Assembly (NCBI RefSeq): GCF_003716325.1
Contig: NZ_RDSR01000003.1
Coordinates: forward strand, 124,001-188,000
DNA length: 64,000 bases
From: Cryobacterium tepidiphilum
GTDB taxonomy: Bacteria > Actinomycetota > Actinomycetes > Actinomycetales > Microbacteriaceae
Direction of reading: 5' to 3'
Program-made: the position numbers and the translations under genes
Shown: positions 9,493-17,944 of the stretch, in pieces
How the letters are laid out: every line of letters begins with the position of its first letter
Numbering within the stretch: position 1 is the first letter of the stretch
The notes under the pieces: generated by a model
Seen by the model: the letters and a program-made list of their open reading frames with translations, nothing else
What the model was told of the DNA's origin: nothing
Database searches by the model: none

Positions 9493-9508
9493 TTGGTAAC
9501 GTTAACAT
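9493..9508. promoter_or_regulatory. LacI-type operator 3, secreted-protein gene
   Basis: TTGGTAACGTTAACAT, one base different from the perfect core of operator 2, in the divergent region between the LacI gene and the secreted-protein gene, 84 bp before the latter's ATG and 110 bp from the LacI start. Confidence 0.75.
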
Positions 9509-9591
9509 GTCGCGCTGGCCGTCGACGCCACGTGCTGGCTGAGCATTGGCGACTCGTCACCGTGACACTCAATGGAGAGCGAGAACTAGGC

Positions 9592-10749
9592 ATGATCAGA
9601 CAGATTGATCGAAAGAACAAGCGCGTCCGAGGTGCGCTCGTCGCCGTGGGAGTGGGGGCGGCCATCGCCGTTTCGGGAACCGCGCCGGCGATGGCGACCG
9701 AGGGCGCATCCAGTCAGAGCGCACCGGTGAAGACCTGTGACGCCCGCATCTCCGCGAGCGTGGACCGCGAACTCACGCGGGAGATCGGCGAGTACGGTGA
9801 CACCGGCGGCCGCTGGACCGGCGCAGACTCTGCCTACAGCGTCAGACTTCCGGGGGGAAGGATCGCCTGGATCTACTCCGACACCTTCATGGGCGCAGTC
9901 AATGCTGACAAGTCGCGACCAGTCACCTCCCCCTTCCTCCACAACTCGATCATCATCGATGACCATGGGGTCCTCACGACCTACACCGGCGGCACTCCGG
10001 AGACGCCTGAATCCCTATTGAAAGTCGCCGGCGGCGATGAGAACCAGGACTGGTACTGGTTCGGTGACGCGACTGTGGAGGGCAGCCACCTCAGGGTCAT
10101 GCTTCTCGAGTTTGAGCGCACCGGAAACGGGGTGTTCGACTTCGCATTCGTCGGGTCTGCCATCGCGTCGTTCGCAACCGACGACATGGCGTTCGAAGGC
10201 GTGACGGAACTGCCTGCCAGCACCGTCAATTGGGGCTCGGCGATCTATGAAGACGGCGGATACACGTATGTGTACGGTGTCGAAGACCTGGGGGCTCAGA
10301 AATACGCCCATCTGGCGCGGGTGCGCGCCGGCGCCATGACGAGCGGCACCTGGGAGTACCTGAGCGACACCGGGTGGGTCCACGACGCCAGTGCATCGAA
10401 GCGGATTCTCGAGGGTGTTTCCAACGAGTTCAGCGTGTCGAAATTCCAGGGACGTTACACGCTGGTCACCGGCGACACCACAGAGATCCTGAGCGCCAAG
10501 GTCGTCATGTACCGCAGTTCCTCCCTCGAGGGTCCGTTCGAGGACAAGACCGTCCTGTACACGACACCGGAGACGAGCGGAAACGTCTTTACCTACAACG
10601 CCAAGGCGCATCCGGAACTGGGGAACGGTCACACGCTGCTCGTGACCTACAACGTCAACAGCTTCGACACCAGCGACGTCTACACCAATGTCGACAATTA
10701 CCGGCCGCGCTACATCGACGTCTCGGCAGTCATTCCGAACTGCTCCTAA
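9592..10749 (+). CDS. Secreted DUF4185/DUF5005-like beta-propeller protein
   Basis: 385 residues with an N-terminal export signal (basic start, hydrophobic GALVAVGVGAAIAVSG, likely cleavage after AMA). The mature part has repeated Trp/Gly/Asp motifs such as GRWTGADSAYSVRLPGGR, WIYSDTFMG and DWYWFGDATVE that fit the DUF4185/DUF5005 group, thought to be glycosidase-like five-bladed propellers. ATG 9592 starts the signal peptide; earlier codons in the same frame fall inside the operator. Its operator matches that of the importer operon, so it probably acts outside the cell on the polysaccharide or glycoconjugate feeding that importer. No catalytic residues can be assigned from sequence alone. 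Confidence 0.75.
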   Translation: MIRQIDRKNKRVRGALVAVGVGAAIAVSGTAPAMATEGASSQSAPVKTCDARISASVDRELTREIGEYGDTGGRWTGADSAYSVRLPGGRIAWIYSDTFMGAVNADKSRPVTSPFLHNSIIIDDHGVLTTYTGGTPETPESLLKVAGGDENQDWYWFGDATVEGSHLRVMLLEFERTGNGVFDFAFVGSAIASFATDDMAFEGVTELPASTVNWGSAIYEDGGYTYVYGVEDLGAQKYAHLARVRAGAMTSGTWEYLSDTGWVHDASASKRILEGVSNEFSVSKFQGRYTLVTGDTTEILSAKVVMYRSSSLEGPFEDKTVLYTTPETSGNVFTYNAKAHPELGNGHTLLVTYNVNSFDTSDVYTNVDNYRPRYIDVSAVIPNCS

Positions 10750-10760
10750 CCACAGGACAG

Positions 10761-10819
10761 AGGGGGCACTGGAAGGTGGCACTATCGCGGTACCGGATAT
10801 CGCCACCTTCCGGTCCCCT
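10761..10819 (+). terminator. Hairpin after secreted-protein gene
   Basis: A 10-bp perfect stem (GGAAGGTGGC at 10771-10780 with GCCACCTTCC at 10802-10811) sits inside outer AGGGG/CCCCT arms, starting 12 bp after the stop codon. There is no T-run, as is usual for actinobacterial terminator-like hairpins. Confidence 0.6.
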
Positions 10820-10920
10820 CGTGCAAGCCGTGCCGCGACACGGCGAAATGGGCCCGTCCGGCGTGGTCGGATCATTCTTCGCCTCGCGCGCGTAACACAT
10901 TCTCGGATGCACCCCTCCGC

Positions 10921-10948
10921 TTGACGGCCGCGCACCTCTCGCTAACAT
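10921..10948 (+). promoter_or_regulatory. Sigma70-type promoter of osmoprotectant operon
   Basis: TTGACG at 10921-10926 and TAACAT at 10943-10948 with a 16-bp spacer, 83 bp upstream of the first permease ATG and the only good match in the 280-bp gap between the two transcription units. Confidence 0.55.
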
Positions 10949-11030
10949 AGGGCGCGGCCGACATTTGCCTCGGCCCTTCTGAACGTTTTCGTAACCGGTG
11001 TGAATGTGATCGATGGAGTAGGGGACGTGT

Positions 11031-11672
11031 ATGGGCGATTATCTTGAAGGTTCGCTCGACCGCATCCTGTTCTCCAGCTGGCAGCACTTCTCCGTTGTCG
11101 TGCAGTGCCTCATCCTCGCTGCTGTCATCGCGGTCGGCCTGGCAGTGCTCGTCTACCGCACCGGATGGCTGCGCGGCGTCGCGGACAACGTCAGCGCCGT
11201 CGGCTTGACGATCCCCTCGTTCGCCTTGATCGGCATCCTCATCGTGCCCTTCGGTTTCGGCGTCACCCCGGCCGTCATCGTGCTCACGTTCTTCGCCGCG
11301 CTGCCGATCCTGCGTAACGCAGTCGTCGGCCTCACCAGCATCGACCCGGCGCTGGTCGAGTCGGCCAGGGGCATCGGCATGAGCCGGGCCGGCATCCTGC
11401 TCAAAGTCGAGCTGCCGCTCGCCTGGCCGGTGATCCTCGCCGGCATCCGCATCTCGGCGCAGATGATCATGGGCGTCGCGGCAGTCGCCGCGTATGCGCT
11501 GGGGCCGGGTCTCGGCGGCTTCATCTTCTCCGGCCTCTCCCGGCTCGGCGGTGCGAACTCCTTCAACTCCGTCGTCACCGGGGTTGTCGCGGTGGTCATC
11601 CTGGCCATCATCCTGGACCTGTTACTGCTCGGCCTCGGCCGTCTGACCACATCGCGAGGTATCCGTGTCTGA
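11031..11672 (+). CDS. Osmoprotectant (glycine betaine/choline-type) ABC permease
   Basis: 213 residues, the usual length for OpuCB/OpuCD and ProW-like permeases. Five or six helices are visible (for example ILAAVIAVGLAVLVY and VVAVVILAIILDLLLLGL), with the ATPase-docking loop around SARGIGMSRAGILLKVELPL. It opens a four-gene unit in which each gene overlaps the next. The unit encodes permease, ATPase with CBS pair, second permease and binding lipoprotein, the standard set for betaine, choline or carnitine uptake under salt stress. Confidence 0.88.
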   Translation: MGDYLEGSLDRILFSSWQHFSVVVQCLILAAVIAVGLAVLVYRTGWLRGVADNVSAVGLTIPSFALIGILIVPFGFGVTPAVIVLTFFAALPILRNAVVGLTSIDPALVESARGIGMSRAGILLKVELPLAWPVILAGIRISAQMIMGVAAVAAYALGPGLGGFIFSGLSRLGGANSFNSVVTGVVAVVILAIILDLLLLGLGRLTTSRGIRV

Positions 11673-12975
11673 CATCCTGAACAGCACTCCCGGCACCACC
11701 ACCGAGGGAAGCACCCACGGGGTGCGCATCCTCCTCGAGGCCGTCGAGAAGAACTATCGCGGACAGGCCGCCCCTGCCGTCAACGGCCTCACCCTCGAAG
11801 TGCCGGCCGGCAAGATCGTCGCCTTCGTCGGCCCGTCGGGGTGCGGCAAGACGACGACACTCAAAATGATCAACCGGCTGATCGAACCGACCAAAGGCCG
11901 GATCATGCTCGGGGACGACGACGTGACCGACATCGACGGCGACCAGCTGCGCCGCCGCATCGGCTACGTCATCCAGGCCGGCGGCCTGTTCCCGCACATG
12001 ACGGTCGAGGCGAATATCGCCATGGTGCCGAAGATGCTCGGCTGGGACAAGAAGCGCATCTCGGCGCGGGTCGACGAGCTCCTGGAGCTGGTCTCCCTCG
12101 ACCCCAAGCTCTACCGCCGCCGGTATCCCAAGCAGCTCTCCGGCGGCCAGCAGCAGCGCGTGGGCGTCGCCCGGGCCCTTGCCGCTGACCCACCCGTGCT
12201 GCTGATGGACGAACCGTTCGGCGCCGTCGACCCGATCACCCGGCAGCGTCTGCAGGACGAGCTGCTGCGCATCCAGGACGACGTGCAGAAGACGATCGTG
12301 TTCGTCACGCACGACTTCGACGAAGCGGTCAAGCTCGGTGACTGGATCGCCATCTTCTCCGAGGGCGCCCGCCTCGTGCAGTACGACACCCCGGAACGCA
12401 TCCTCGCGGACCCGGCCAACGAATTCGTCGAGGACTTCATCGGTTCCGGCGCGGGCCTCAAGCAGCTCACCCTCACCAGGGTGAACGAGGTGACCCTCGG
12501 CGACGTGATCACGGCGCAGGCCGGCGAAGCATCCAGTGCGGTTCTCTCCCGGCTGGACGCCGCGGGGCACGACAACGTGGTCGTCGTCGACGATCGCAAT
12601 CGGCCCACCCAATGGCTCAGCCGCCGGCAGTTGCAGCGCACCGCGACGGTTGACAACCGGATCGACGACGACCTGCCGGTCGTGGGCATCCGCGCAACGC
12701 TGCATGACGCGCTCGACACCATGCTTGCCTCTGCCGTGGGCGCCGCCCTCGTCGTCGGTCGCCGCGACACGCTGCTCGGCGTCGTCGACGTCAGTGTCGT
12801 GACCGACGCGATCAGCGCCGCTCGGGCGGCTGCCGTCGAGGCGCCCGCCCCCGATGCGCCGATCGGCACCAACACGTCGGCCATCGACACCGTTCCACAG
12901 CCACACGGCGTCGACACCGCACCCAGCGCGGCACTGGCCCGCTCCTCCGACACCGGAGCCGGCGATGACCGCTGA
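11665..12975 (+). CDS. Osmoprotectant ABC transporter ATP-binding protein with CBS domains
   Basis: 436 residues. ATPase domain with Walker A GPSGCGKTT, signature LSGGQQQR and Walker B VLLMDEPFGAVD, all of the ProV/OpuCA type. After about residue 270 come two CBS-like modules (VVVVDDRNRPTQWLSRRQLQ; ALVVGRRDTLLGVVDVS), which in OpuA/OpuC sense ionic strength. The last 50 residues are Ala/Pro/Thr-rich and disordered. The GTG start at 11665 overlaps the permease stop by 8 bp, and its own end overlaps the next permease by 11 bp. Confidence 0.92.
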   Translation: MSDILNSTPGTTTEGSTHGVRILLEAVEKNYRGQAAPAVNGLTLEVPAGKIVAFVGPSGCGKTTTLKMINRLIEPTKGRIMLGDDDVTDIDGDQLRRRIGYVIQAGGLFPHMTVEANIAMVPKMLGWDKKRISARVDELLELVSLDPKLYRRRYPKQLSGGQQQRVGVARALAADPPVLLMDEPFGAVDPITRQRLQDELLRIQDDVQKTIVFVTHDFDEAVKLGDWIAIFSEGARLVQYDTPERILADPANEFVEDFIGSGAGLKQLTLTRVNEVTLGDVITAQAGEASSAVLSRLDAAGHDNVVVVDDRNRPTQWLSRRQLQRTATVDNRIDDDLPVVGIRATLHDALDTMLASAVGAALVVGRRDTLLGVVDVSVVTDAISAARAAAVEAPAPDAPIGTNTSAIDTVPQPHGVDTAPSAALARSSDTGAGDDR

Positions 12976-13744
12976 GGCCATGGCCCAGACCGAGACACCG
13001 GATGCCGCCACCCTCGAAAACCGGCGCAGCTGGCGGCGCATCGGCGGCCAATTCGCCGGCATCGCCGTCGTCGGCATCGCCCTCGCGGTGTGGCTGATGG
13101 TCGCCGACCTGTCGCCGACGGAACGGGCCACCCTGCACCCGGCGTCGCTGTTCCGCTACATCGGCGAACACCTCGCGCTCACGTTCGTGGCGGCCGTCAT
13201 CGTCCTGGTGATCGGACTGCCCCTCGGTATTCTGCTCACCCGCCGACCGCTGCGGTTCCTCACCGGTCCGGTGCTCGTCATCGCGAACATCGGCCAGTCG
13301 GCCCCGGCGATCGGGCTGGTGGTGCTCCTGGCCTTCTGGCTGGGATTCGGATTCCAGGCCGCGGTGGTCGCCCTCGTGCTGTACGCGCTGCTCCCCGTGC
13401 TGCGGAACACCATGATCGGCCTCGACCAGGTTGACGCCCGACTGGTGGAAGCCGGCCGGGGAATGGGGATGAGTTCGACGGCCGTCCTCTTCCGCGTGGA
13501 ACTTCCGCTGGCGGTGCCCATCATGCTCTCCGGCATCCGCACCGCCCTCGTGCTGCTCGTGGGCACCGCCGCCCTCGCGACCTTCATCAACGGCGGCGGC
13601 CTCGGAATCCTGATCACCACCGGGGTGAACCTGGGACTGACGAGCGTTCTGGTGGCCGGTGCCGTGATCGTGGCTCTGCTTGCCCTGCTCATCGACCTGC
13701 TCGGCCGAATCGCCGAGCACCTGGCCCGGCCGAGGGGACTGTGA
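12965..13744 (+). CDS. Second osmoprotectant ABC permease
   Basis: 259 residues, with a longer N-terminal part than its partner and then the same permease core (LVEAGRGMGMSSTAVLFRVE; six predicted helices). The frame is open further upstream, but ATG 12965 fits the family length and overlaps the ATPase gene by 11 bp. It probably forms the membrane heterodimer with the first permease. Its stop shares a base with the ATG of the binding-protein gene (TGATG). Confidence 0.9.
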   Translation: MTAEAMAQTETPDAATLENRRSWRRIGGQFAGIAVVGIALAVWLMVADLSPTERATLHPASLFRYIGEHLALTFVAAVIVLVIGLPLGILLTRRPLRFLTGPVLVIANIGQSAPAIGLVVLLAFWLGFGFQAAVVALVLYALLPVLRNTMIGLDQVDARLVEAGRGMGMSSTAVLFRVELPLAVPIMLSGIRTALVLLVGTAALATFINGGGLGILITTGVNLGLTSVLVAGAVIVALLALLIDLLGRIAEHLARPRGL

Positions 13745-14754
13745 TGCGAACAACGACCACCGTCAGACACCGGAAGGCGCTTCGCGGGATTTTCGCGACC
13801 GCCATGCTCGCGGCATCCGCTGTGGCGCTCACCGGCTGCGGTCTGAAGCCCGCCACCGCCTTCGTGCCGGCCGCGGGTCCCGGCTCCATCCAGGAGATCC
13901 CCACGGCCGAGGGCCAACCGATCACCGTCGTGGGCAAGAACTTCACCGAGGCCCTCGTGCTCGAAAAGGTCGCCGTGCTCGCCCTGCAGGCGGCCGGGTT
14001 CGACGTCACCGATCTCGCCAACGTGCCGGGCAGCCAGCCGGTGCGAAAGCTCATGACCTCGGGCCAGGCCGACGTCAGCTGGGAGTACACCGGCACCGGG
14101 TGGCTGGTCTACCTCGGTAAGAAAGAGGGCATCGCCGACGAGCAGAAGCAGTGGCAGGCCGTGCACGATGCTGACCTGAAGAACGGAATCACCTGGCTGC
14201 CGCCGGCGGAGATGAACAACACCTACGCCATGGCCGTGCGCAGCGAGGCCGTGCCGGACCTGGGCGGCATCAGCACTCTCTCCGGAATCGCTGAGCTGCC
14301 GGTGGAGGAGCGCACCTTCTGCATCGAGGCCGAGTTCAATTCACGGCCCGACGGAATGAGCGGGATGCTCGAGTCCTACGGCATCCCCCGTGGCAGCGGT
14401 GTGCCGAACAGCAACATCGGCATCTACGACACCGGCGCCGTGTATGCGGCGACCAACCGTGGCGCGTGCAACTTCGGCGAGGTGTTCACCACCGACGGCC
14501 GCATCGAGGCGCTCGACCTGACCGTGCTCGAGGACGACAAGAACTACTTCCCCGCGTACAACGCGGCGGTCAACGTGAACACCGAGACGCTGACGGAGTA
14601 TCCGAAGATCGCCGACGTGTTCGCCCCGATCACCGATGCACTCACCAACGACGTCATGCGTGACCTCAACGGACAGGTCGATGTCGAGGGCAAGGAGCCG
14701 GCGGATGTCGCGTTCAACTGGATGGTCGAGCAGGGGTTCATCAGCCGACCGTAA
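13744..14754 (+). CDS. Osmoprotectant-binding lipoprotein (ProX/OpuCC-like)
   Basis: 336 residues with lipoprotein signal and lipobox ALTGC. The mature domain starts with ITVVGKNFTEALVLEKVAVL, the signature opening of OpuAC/ProX ligand-binding proteins, and contains the QADVSWEYTGTGW block that helps build the quaternary-amine cage. It delivers ligand to the two permeases encoded just upstream. Start ATG 13744 rather than the GTG one codon before, because it gives the TGATG overlap. Confidence 0.92.
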   Translation: MRTTTTVRHRKALRGIFATAMLAASAVALTGCGLKPATAFVPAAGPGSIQEIPTAEGQPITVVGKNFTEALVLEKVAVLALQAAGFDVTDLANVPGSQPVRKLMTSGQADVSWEYTGTGWLVYLGKKEGIADEQKQWQAVHDADLKNGITWLPPAEMNNTYAMAVRSEAVPDLGGISTLSGIAELPVEERTFCIEAEFNSRPDGMSGMLESYGIPRGSGVPNSNIGIYDTGAVYAATNRGACNFGEVFTTDGRIEALDLTVLEDDKNYFPAYNAAVNVNTETLTEYPKIADVFAPITDALTNDVMRDLNGQVDVEGKEPADVAFNWMVEQGFISRP

Positions 14755-14756
14755 TG

Positions 14757-14783
14757 GAGCGAGAGCGCGGGCAGTGATCGCTC
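14757..14783 (+). terminator. Short hairpin after osmoprotectant operon
   Basis: GAGCGA (14757-14762) pairs with TCGCTC (14778-14783) directly after the operon stop codon. The stem is only six base pairs with no T-run, so it is weak evidence for termination. Confidence 0.3.
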
Positions 14784-14790
14784 GCGGGTC

Positions 14791-14796
14791 TAGCGT
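14791..14796 (+). promoter_or_regulatory. Leaderless -10 element, methyltransferase gene
   Basis: TAGCGT followed by six bases and then the ATG at 14803; no ribosome site is present, so the transcript probably starts at or next to the A of the start codon. Confidence 0.55.
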
Positions 14797-14802
14797 GGAA
14801 CG

Positions 14803-15636
14803 ATGACGCATCACCACGACGGCGACCCGCAGGCCCACCACCACGACTCCGGCCTCGCCGAGTTACTCGATCTCGACGCCGAGGCCCTCGGCACCTACCT
14901 CGATGACGTGACCGCGTGGGTCGCCCGGTATGCGACGGATGCCCCGCGGCTCGTCGTCGACATCGGCGCGGGAACCGGCACCGGAAGCCTGGCACTGGCC
15001 AGGCGCTTCCCCGGTGCCGACGTGGTCGCGATCGACGCCGCCTCGTCCATGCTTCAACGAGTGGTGGCGTCGGCCCGCTCCCGCGGCCTCGACGACCGGG
15101 TGCGGGCGGTGCAGGCCGACCTCGACATCCGTTGGCCCGACGTGACCGGCGTCGACATCGCCTGGGCGTCCTCGTCTGTGCACGAATTGGCGGACCCGGG
15201 CCGCTTGTTCCGCGACGTCTTCGCGGCGCTCACCCCGGGCGGGCTGCTCGCGGTCATCGAGATGGACGCGCAGCCGTCCTTCCTGGGCGCCGACCCGGCC
15301 AGCGCCGGGCTGGAGTCGCGGCTCCATGAGGCGATGGCGCAGGCGGGCTGGAATGCTCACCAGGACTGGCGGCCGCTGTTGGAAGCCGCGGGCTTCGAGA
15401 TCAAGGCGGAGCACCGATTCACGATCGACGTGAACGGAGCGGCGCCGGCCACCCTGCGCTATGCCGGTTCGTACCTGCGCAACGCCCGCTCGGCGCTCGA
15501 CCAGCAGCTCAGCACCGATGATGCGGCCGCCCTCGACCACCTGCTGGCGGACGGCAACCTCGAGGTGCTCCTCGGGTCGTCGGACGCGACGACCCGCGTC
15601 GTCCGGTCCGCGTGGGCGGCACGTCGGCCGGCCTGA
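14803..15636 (+). CDS. Class I SAM-dependent methyltransferase
   Basis: 277 residues. Motif I is VVDIGAGTGTGSLALA (about residues 50-65), the acidic end of strand 2 is VVAIDAASSML, and motif II/III segments (VDIAWASSSVHELADPG, LTPGGLLAVIEMD) follow. This is a UbiE/methyltransf_25-like fold with a C-terminal helical cap. The N-terminus is His-rich (MTHHHDGDPQAHHHD), a possible metal-binding tail. No specific substrate can be read from the sequence, and the neighbours do not indicate one. Confidence 0.85.
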   Translation: MTHHHDGDPQAHHHDSGLAELLDLDAEALGTYLDDVTAWVARYATDAPRLVVDIGAGTGTGSLALARRFPGADVVAIDAASSMLQRVVASARSRGLDDRVRAVQADLDIRWPDVTGVDIAWASSSVHELADPGRLFRDVFAALTPGGLLAVIEMDAQPSFLGADPASAGLESRLHEAMAQAGWNAHQDWRPLLEAAGFEIKAEHRFTIDVNGAAPATLRYAGSYLRNARSALDQQLSTDDAAALDHLLADGNLEVLLGSSDATTRVVRSAWAARRPA

Positions 15637-15654
15637 CCGACGCGCCGCCGCCGC

Positions 15655-15930
15655 TCAGTGAGCCGTGCGGTTGGTCCGAACCTTCACCCAGATGAGCAGG
15701 GCGATGATGGAACCGATGATCGAGCCGATGATGCCGGCCGGCTGGAAGAACCCGTCCTGCGCATCGTGCTGGAAGATCAGGAAGCCGAGCAGGCCCCCGA
15801 TGAACGACCCGACGATGCCCAGGAGGATCGTCGCGAGGATGGACATGTGCTGCCGTCCGGGAACAAGCGCACGGGCGATGAACCCGGCGATCAGGCCGAT
15901 GATGATCATGGAGATGATGAGTCCGAGCAT
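15655..15930 (-). CDS. GlsB/YeaQ/YmgE-family stress membrane protein
   Basis: 91 residues with three hydrophobic Gly-rich helices (LGLIISMIIIGLIAGFIAR, ILATILLGIVGSFIGGLLGF and IIGSIIGSIIALLIWVKV), the layout of the transglycosylase-associated/GlsB family of small stress-induced membrane proteins. AGGAGG precedes ATG 15930 at good spacing. It is a single gene, convergent with the methyltransferase gene. The molecular function of the family is not settled. Confidence 0.9.
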   Translation of the reverse strand: MLGLIISMIIIGLIAGFIARALVPGRQHMSILATILLGIVGSFIGGLLGFLIFQHDAQDGFFQPAGIIGSIIGSIIALLIWVKVRTNRTAH

Positions 15931-15951
15931 GTGGTCCTCCTAGAGTGAGCA

Positions 15952-15967
15952 CCGGATACACATCCGG
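15952..15967. repeat. Inverted repeat upstream of GlsB-like gene
   Basis: CCGGAT-ACAC-ATCCGG, a perfect six-base inverted repeat 21 bp before the GlsB-like ATG. It could be a regulator site or a small 5'-UTR hairpin. Confidence 0.35.
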
Positions 15968-16169
15968 ATGGGCTGTCGCCTGTTTCACACTTAACCATGG
16001 GCGAGCCATTGCACAAGCGGCAACGGCTCACCGGCCGGCGAGATCCGCCATCCACGTCTCGATCGTTTCCACCCACCCTCTTCGGAAGCCGATACGGCGC
16101 CGCGAGCCACGCTGGCCACTCCCTCCCCCCACGTGGTAGACCAGACACTGCCATGGAAGGAGCACAGAT

Positions 16170-16769
16170 ATGGCCACCTACAAGATCGGCTACCTCGTCG
16201 GGAGCCTCGCCAGCAATTCGATCAACCGGGTCCTCGCCCAGGCGCTGATGAAGGTCGCGCCTGACGACCTGGAGTTCACGGAGATTCCCATCCGGGACCT
16301 CCCCCTGTACAGCTCGGACTACGACTCCGACTACCCGCCGGCCGGGCGAGCACTGAAGGATGCGATCGAGGCCTCCGACGGCATCCTCATCGTGTCGCCT
16401 GAATACAACCGGTCCATCCCCGGCGGTTTGAAGAACGCCATCGACTGGGGATCCCGGCCGTGGGGGACCAACTCATTCGCGCGGAAGCCGACGGGGATCA
16501 TCGGCGCCTCTCCCGGCGGCATCGGCACGGCCGTCATGCAGTCGTCCATGCGCGGCGTGCTGAGCTTCCTCGACGCCCCGCAACTGAATGCGCCGGAAGC
16601 ATACATCCGGTTCGACCCTGATGCCTACGGACCGAACGGCGAGGTGAAAGACGAGGCAACGGAGGCGTTCCTGCGGCACTACATGGACGAGTACGGAGCG
16701 TTCGTCGAGCGGGTGCTCTCGGTCGGCCCCGGGCACATCGGCGACGACCACCCGGACTCCCGGAAGTAG
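16170..16769 (+). CDS. NADPH-dependent FMN reductase
   Basis: 199 residues of the flavodoxin-like NADPH:FMN reductase family (ChrR/azoreductase type). The N-terminal GSLASNSINR is the FMN-phosphate loop; SPEYNRSIPGGLKNAIDWGSR is the family signature around the flavin ring. A 25-residue C-terminal tail is extra and acidic. AAGGAG lies upstream. It is followed after 17 bp by a pirin gene, a pairing that suggests a redox-stress unit handling quinones or similar electrophiles. The substrate is not determined. Confidence 0.9.
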   Translation: MATYKIGYLVGSLASNSINRVLAQALMKVAPDDLEFTEIPIRDLPLYSSDYDSDYPPAGRALKDAIEASDGILIVSPEYNRSIPGGLKNAIDWGSRPWGTNSFARKPTGIIGASPGGIGTAVMQSSMRGVLSFLDAPQLNAPEAYIRFDPDAYGPNGEVKDEATEAFLRHYMDEYGAFVERVLSVGPGHIGDDHPDSRK

Positions 16770-16786
16770 GGCGTGCGGCCAGAATC

Positions 16787-17839
16787 ATGACGAACCTGGA
16801 CGTGGATCCGGCTGAGATCCTTTGCGCGGAGAGCGTTCCCGCACCCGTCGCCGAGTTGCTCGCTCCTCGCGACGTGCCGCTGGGCGGGCTGCGCGCGATG
16901 ACCGTCCGGCGCACCCTGCCCCAGCGCGAGCGGAGCCTCATCGGCGCATGGTGCTTCCTGGACCACTACGGCCCCGACCGGGTCTCGGAGTCCGGCGGCA
17001 TGCGGGTGGCCCGGCATCCGCACACCGGGCTGGCCACCGTGAGCCTGTTGTTCACCGGCGGGATCGCCCACCGCGACTCGACGGGAACGGCGGCACTGGT
17101 GCGGCCCGGCGAGGTCAACCTCATGATCGCCGGTCGGGGGATCTCCCACCAGGAGTTCTCCACGTCCGACACGACCATCCTGCACGGTGTGCAGCTCTGG
17201 TATGCCCTGCCGGATGCGACACGCCACATGCCCCCGGCCTTCGAGCACTACGCCCCCGAGCCGGTCCTCGGCGAGGGAACGGCGCTGCGCGTCTTCCTCG
17301 GCTCGCTGGCCGGCTCCACCTCGCCGGTTCAGACGTACACGCCGCCGCTCGTGGCCGCCGAGGCGATCCTCGAGCCGGGTGCCCGGTTGCGCCTCGAGCT
17401 GGACCCGGCCTTCGAGCACGGCGTGCTGCTGGACAGCGGAGACCTGGGGCTCAACGGGTCAGCCGTGCCGCCCGGCCATCTCGCGTACCTGCCTGTCGGG
17501 CAACGGTCACTCGCGCTCGAGGCCGGACCCGACCGGGTGCGGCTGATCCTGATCGGCGGGGAACCGCTGAATGAGCAGATCGTGATGTGGTGGAACTTCG
17601 TCGGGCGCAGCCACGAGGAGGTGGTGGCCTACCGAGCCGAATGGCAGGCGGAGATCGGTCTGGAGCCGGCCTCCGCATCCGCCGGCGTGACCGACGATGG
17701 CCGCGCACGTCGCGGGCGTTTCGGCCCGTATCCCGAGGGCCAGCCCTCGCCGATCCCGGCGCCGGTCATGCCCAGCGTGCGGCTTCGCCCCCGAGGCGCG
17801 GATTCGGCGTTCGGAGGGCCTCCGAAAAACAAGCGCTGA
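16787..17839 (+). CDS. Pirin-family protein
   Basis: 350 residues with the bicupin pirin fold. The N-terminal cupin carries the metal-site pattern HPHTGLATVS, then GEVNLMIAGRGISHQEFS with the further His/Glu ligands. Pirins are Fe-binding and some have quercetinase or redox-sensor activity. The second cupin is more degenerate. A Pro/Arg-rich tail of about 40 residues ends the protein. It probably shares a transcript with the FMN reductase. It is convergent with the MFS gene. Confidence 0.9.
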   Translation: MTNLDVDPAEILCAESVPAPVAELLAPRDVPLGGLRAMTVRRTLPQRERSLIGAWCFLDHYGPDRVSESGGMRVARHPHTGLATVSLLFTGGIAHRDSTGTAALVRPGEVNLMIAGRGISHQEFSTSDTTILHGVQLWYALPDATRHMPPAFEHYAPEPVLGEGTALRVFLGSLAGSTSPVQTYTPPLVAAEAILEPGARLRLELDPAFEHGVLLDSGDLGLNGSAVPPGHLAYLPVGQRSLALEAGPDRVRLILIGGEPLNEQIVMWWNFVGRSHEEVVAYRAEWQAEIGLEPASASAGVTDDGRARRGRFGPYPEGQPSPIPAPVMPSVRLRPRGADSAFGGPPKNKR

Positions 17840-17944
17840 TCAGCGTTCGGAACAATCCCGACCGCCGGCGCCATGATTTCCTCGACGGCGACGAGGTGAT
17901 CGCTGCGCCCCGAGCTCCCCGCTGCCGTGTCCCGGGCGTAGCGG

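Noticed and set aside
9493-9591. Longer N-terminus for the secreted protein
   Set aside because: Would place the LacI operator inside the coding region and put extra residues before a complete signal peptide.
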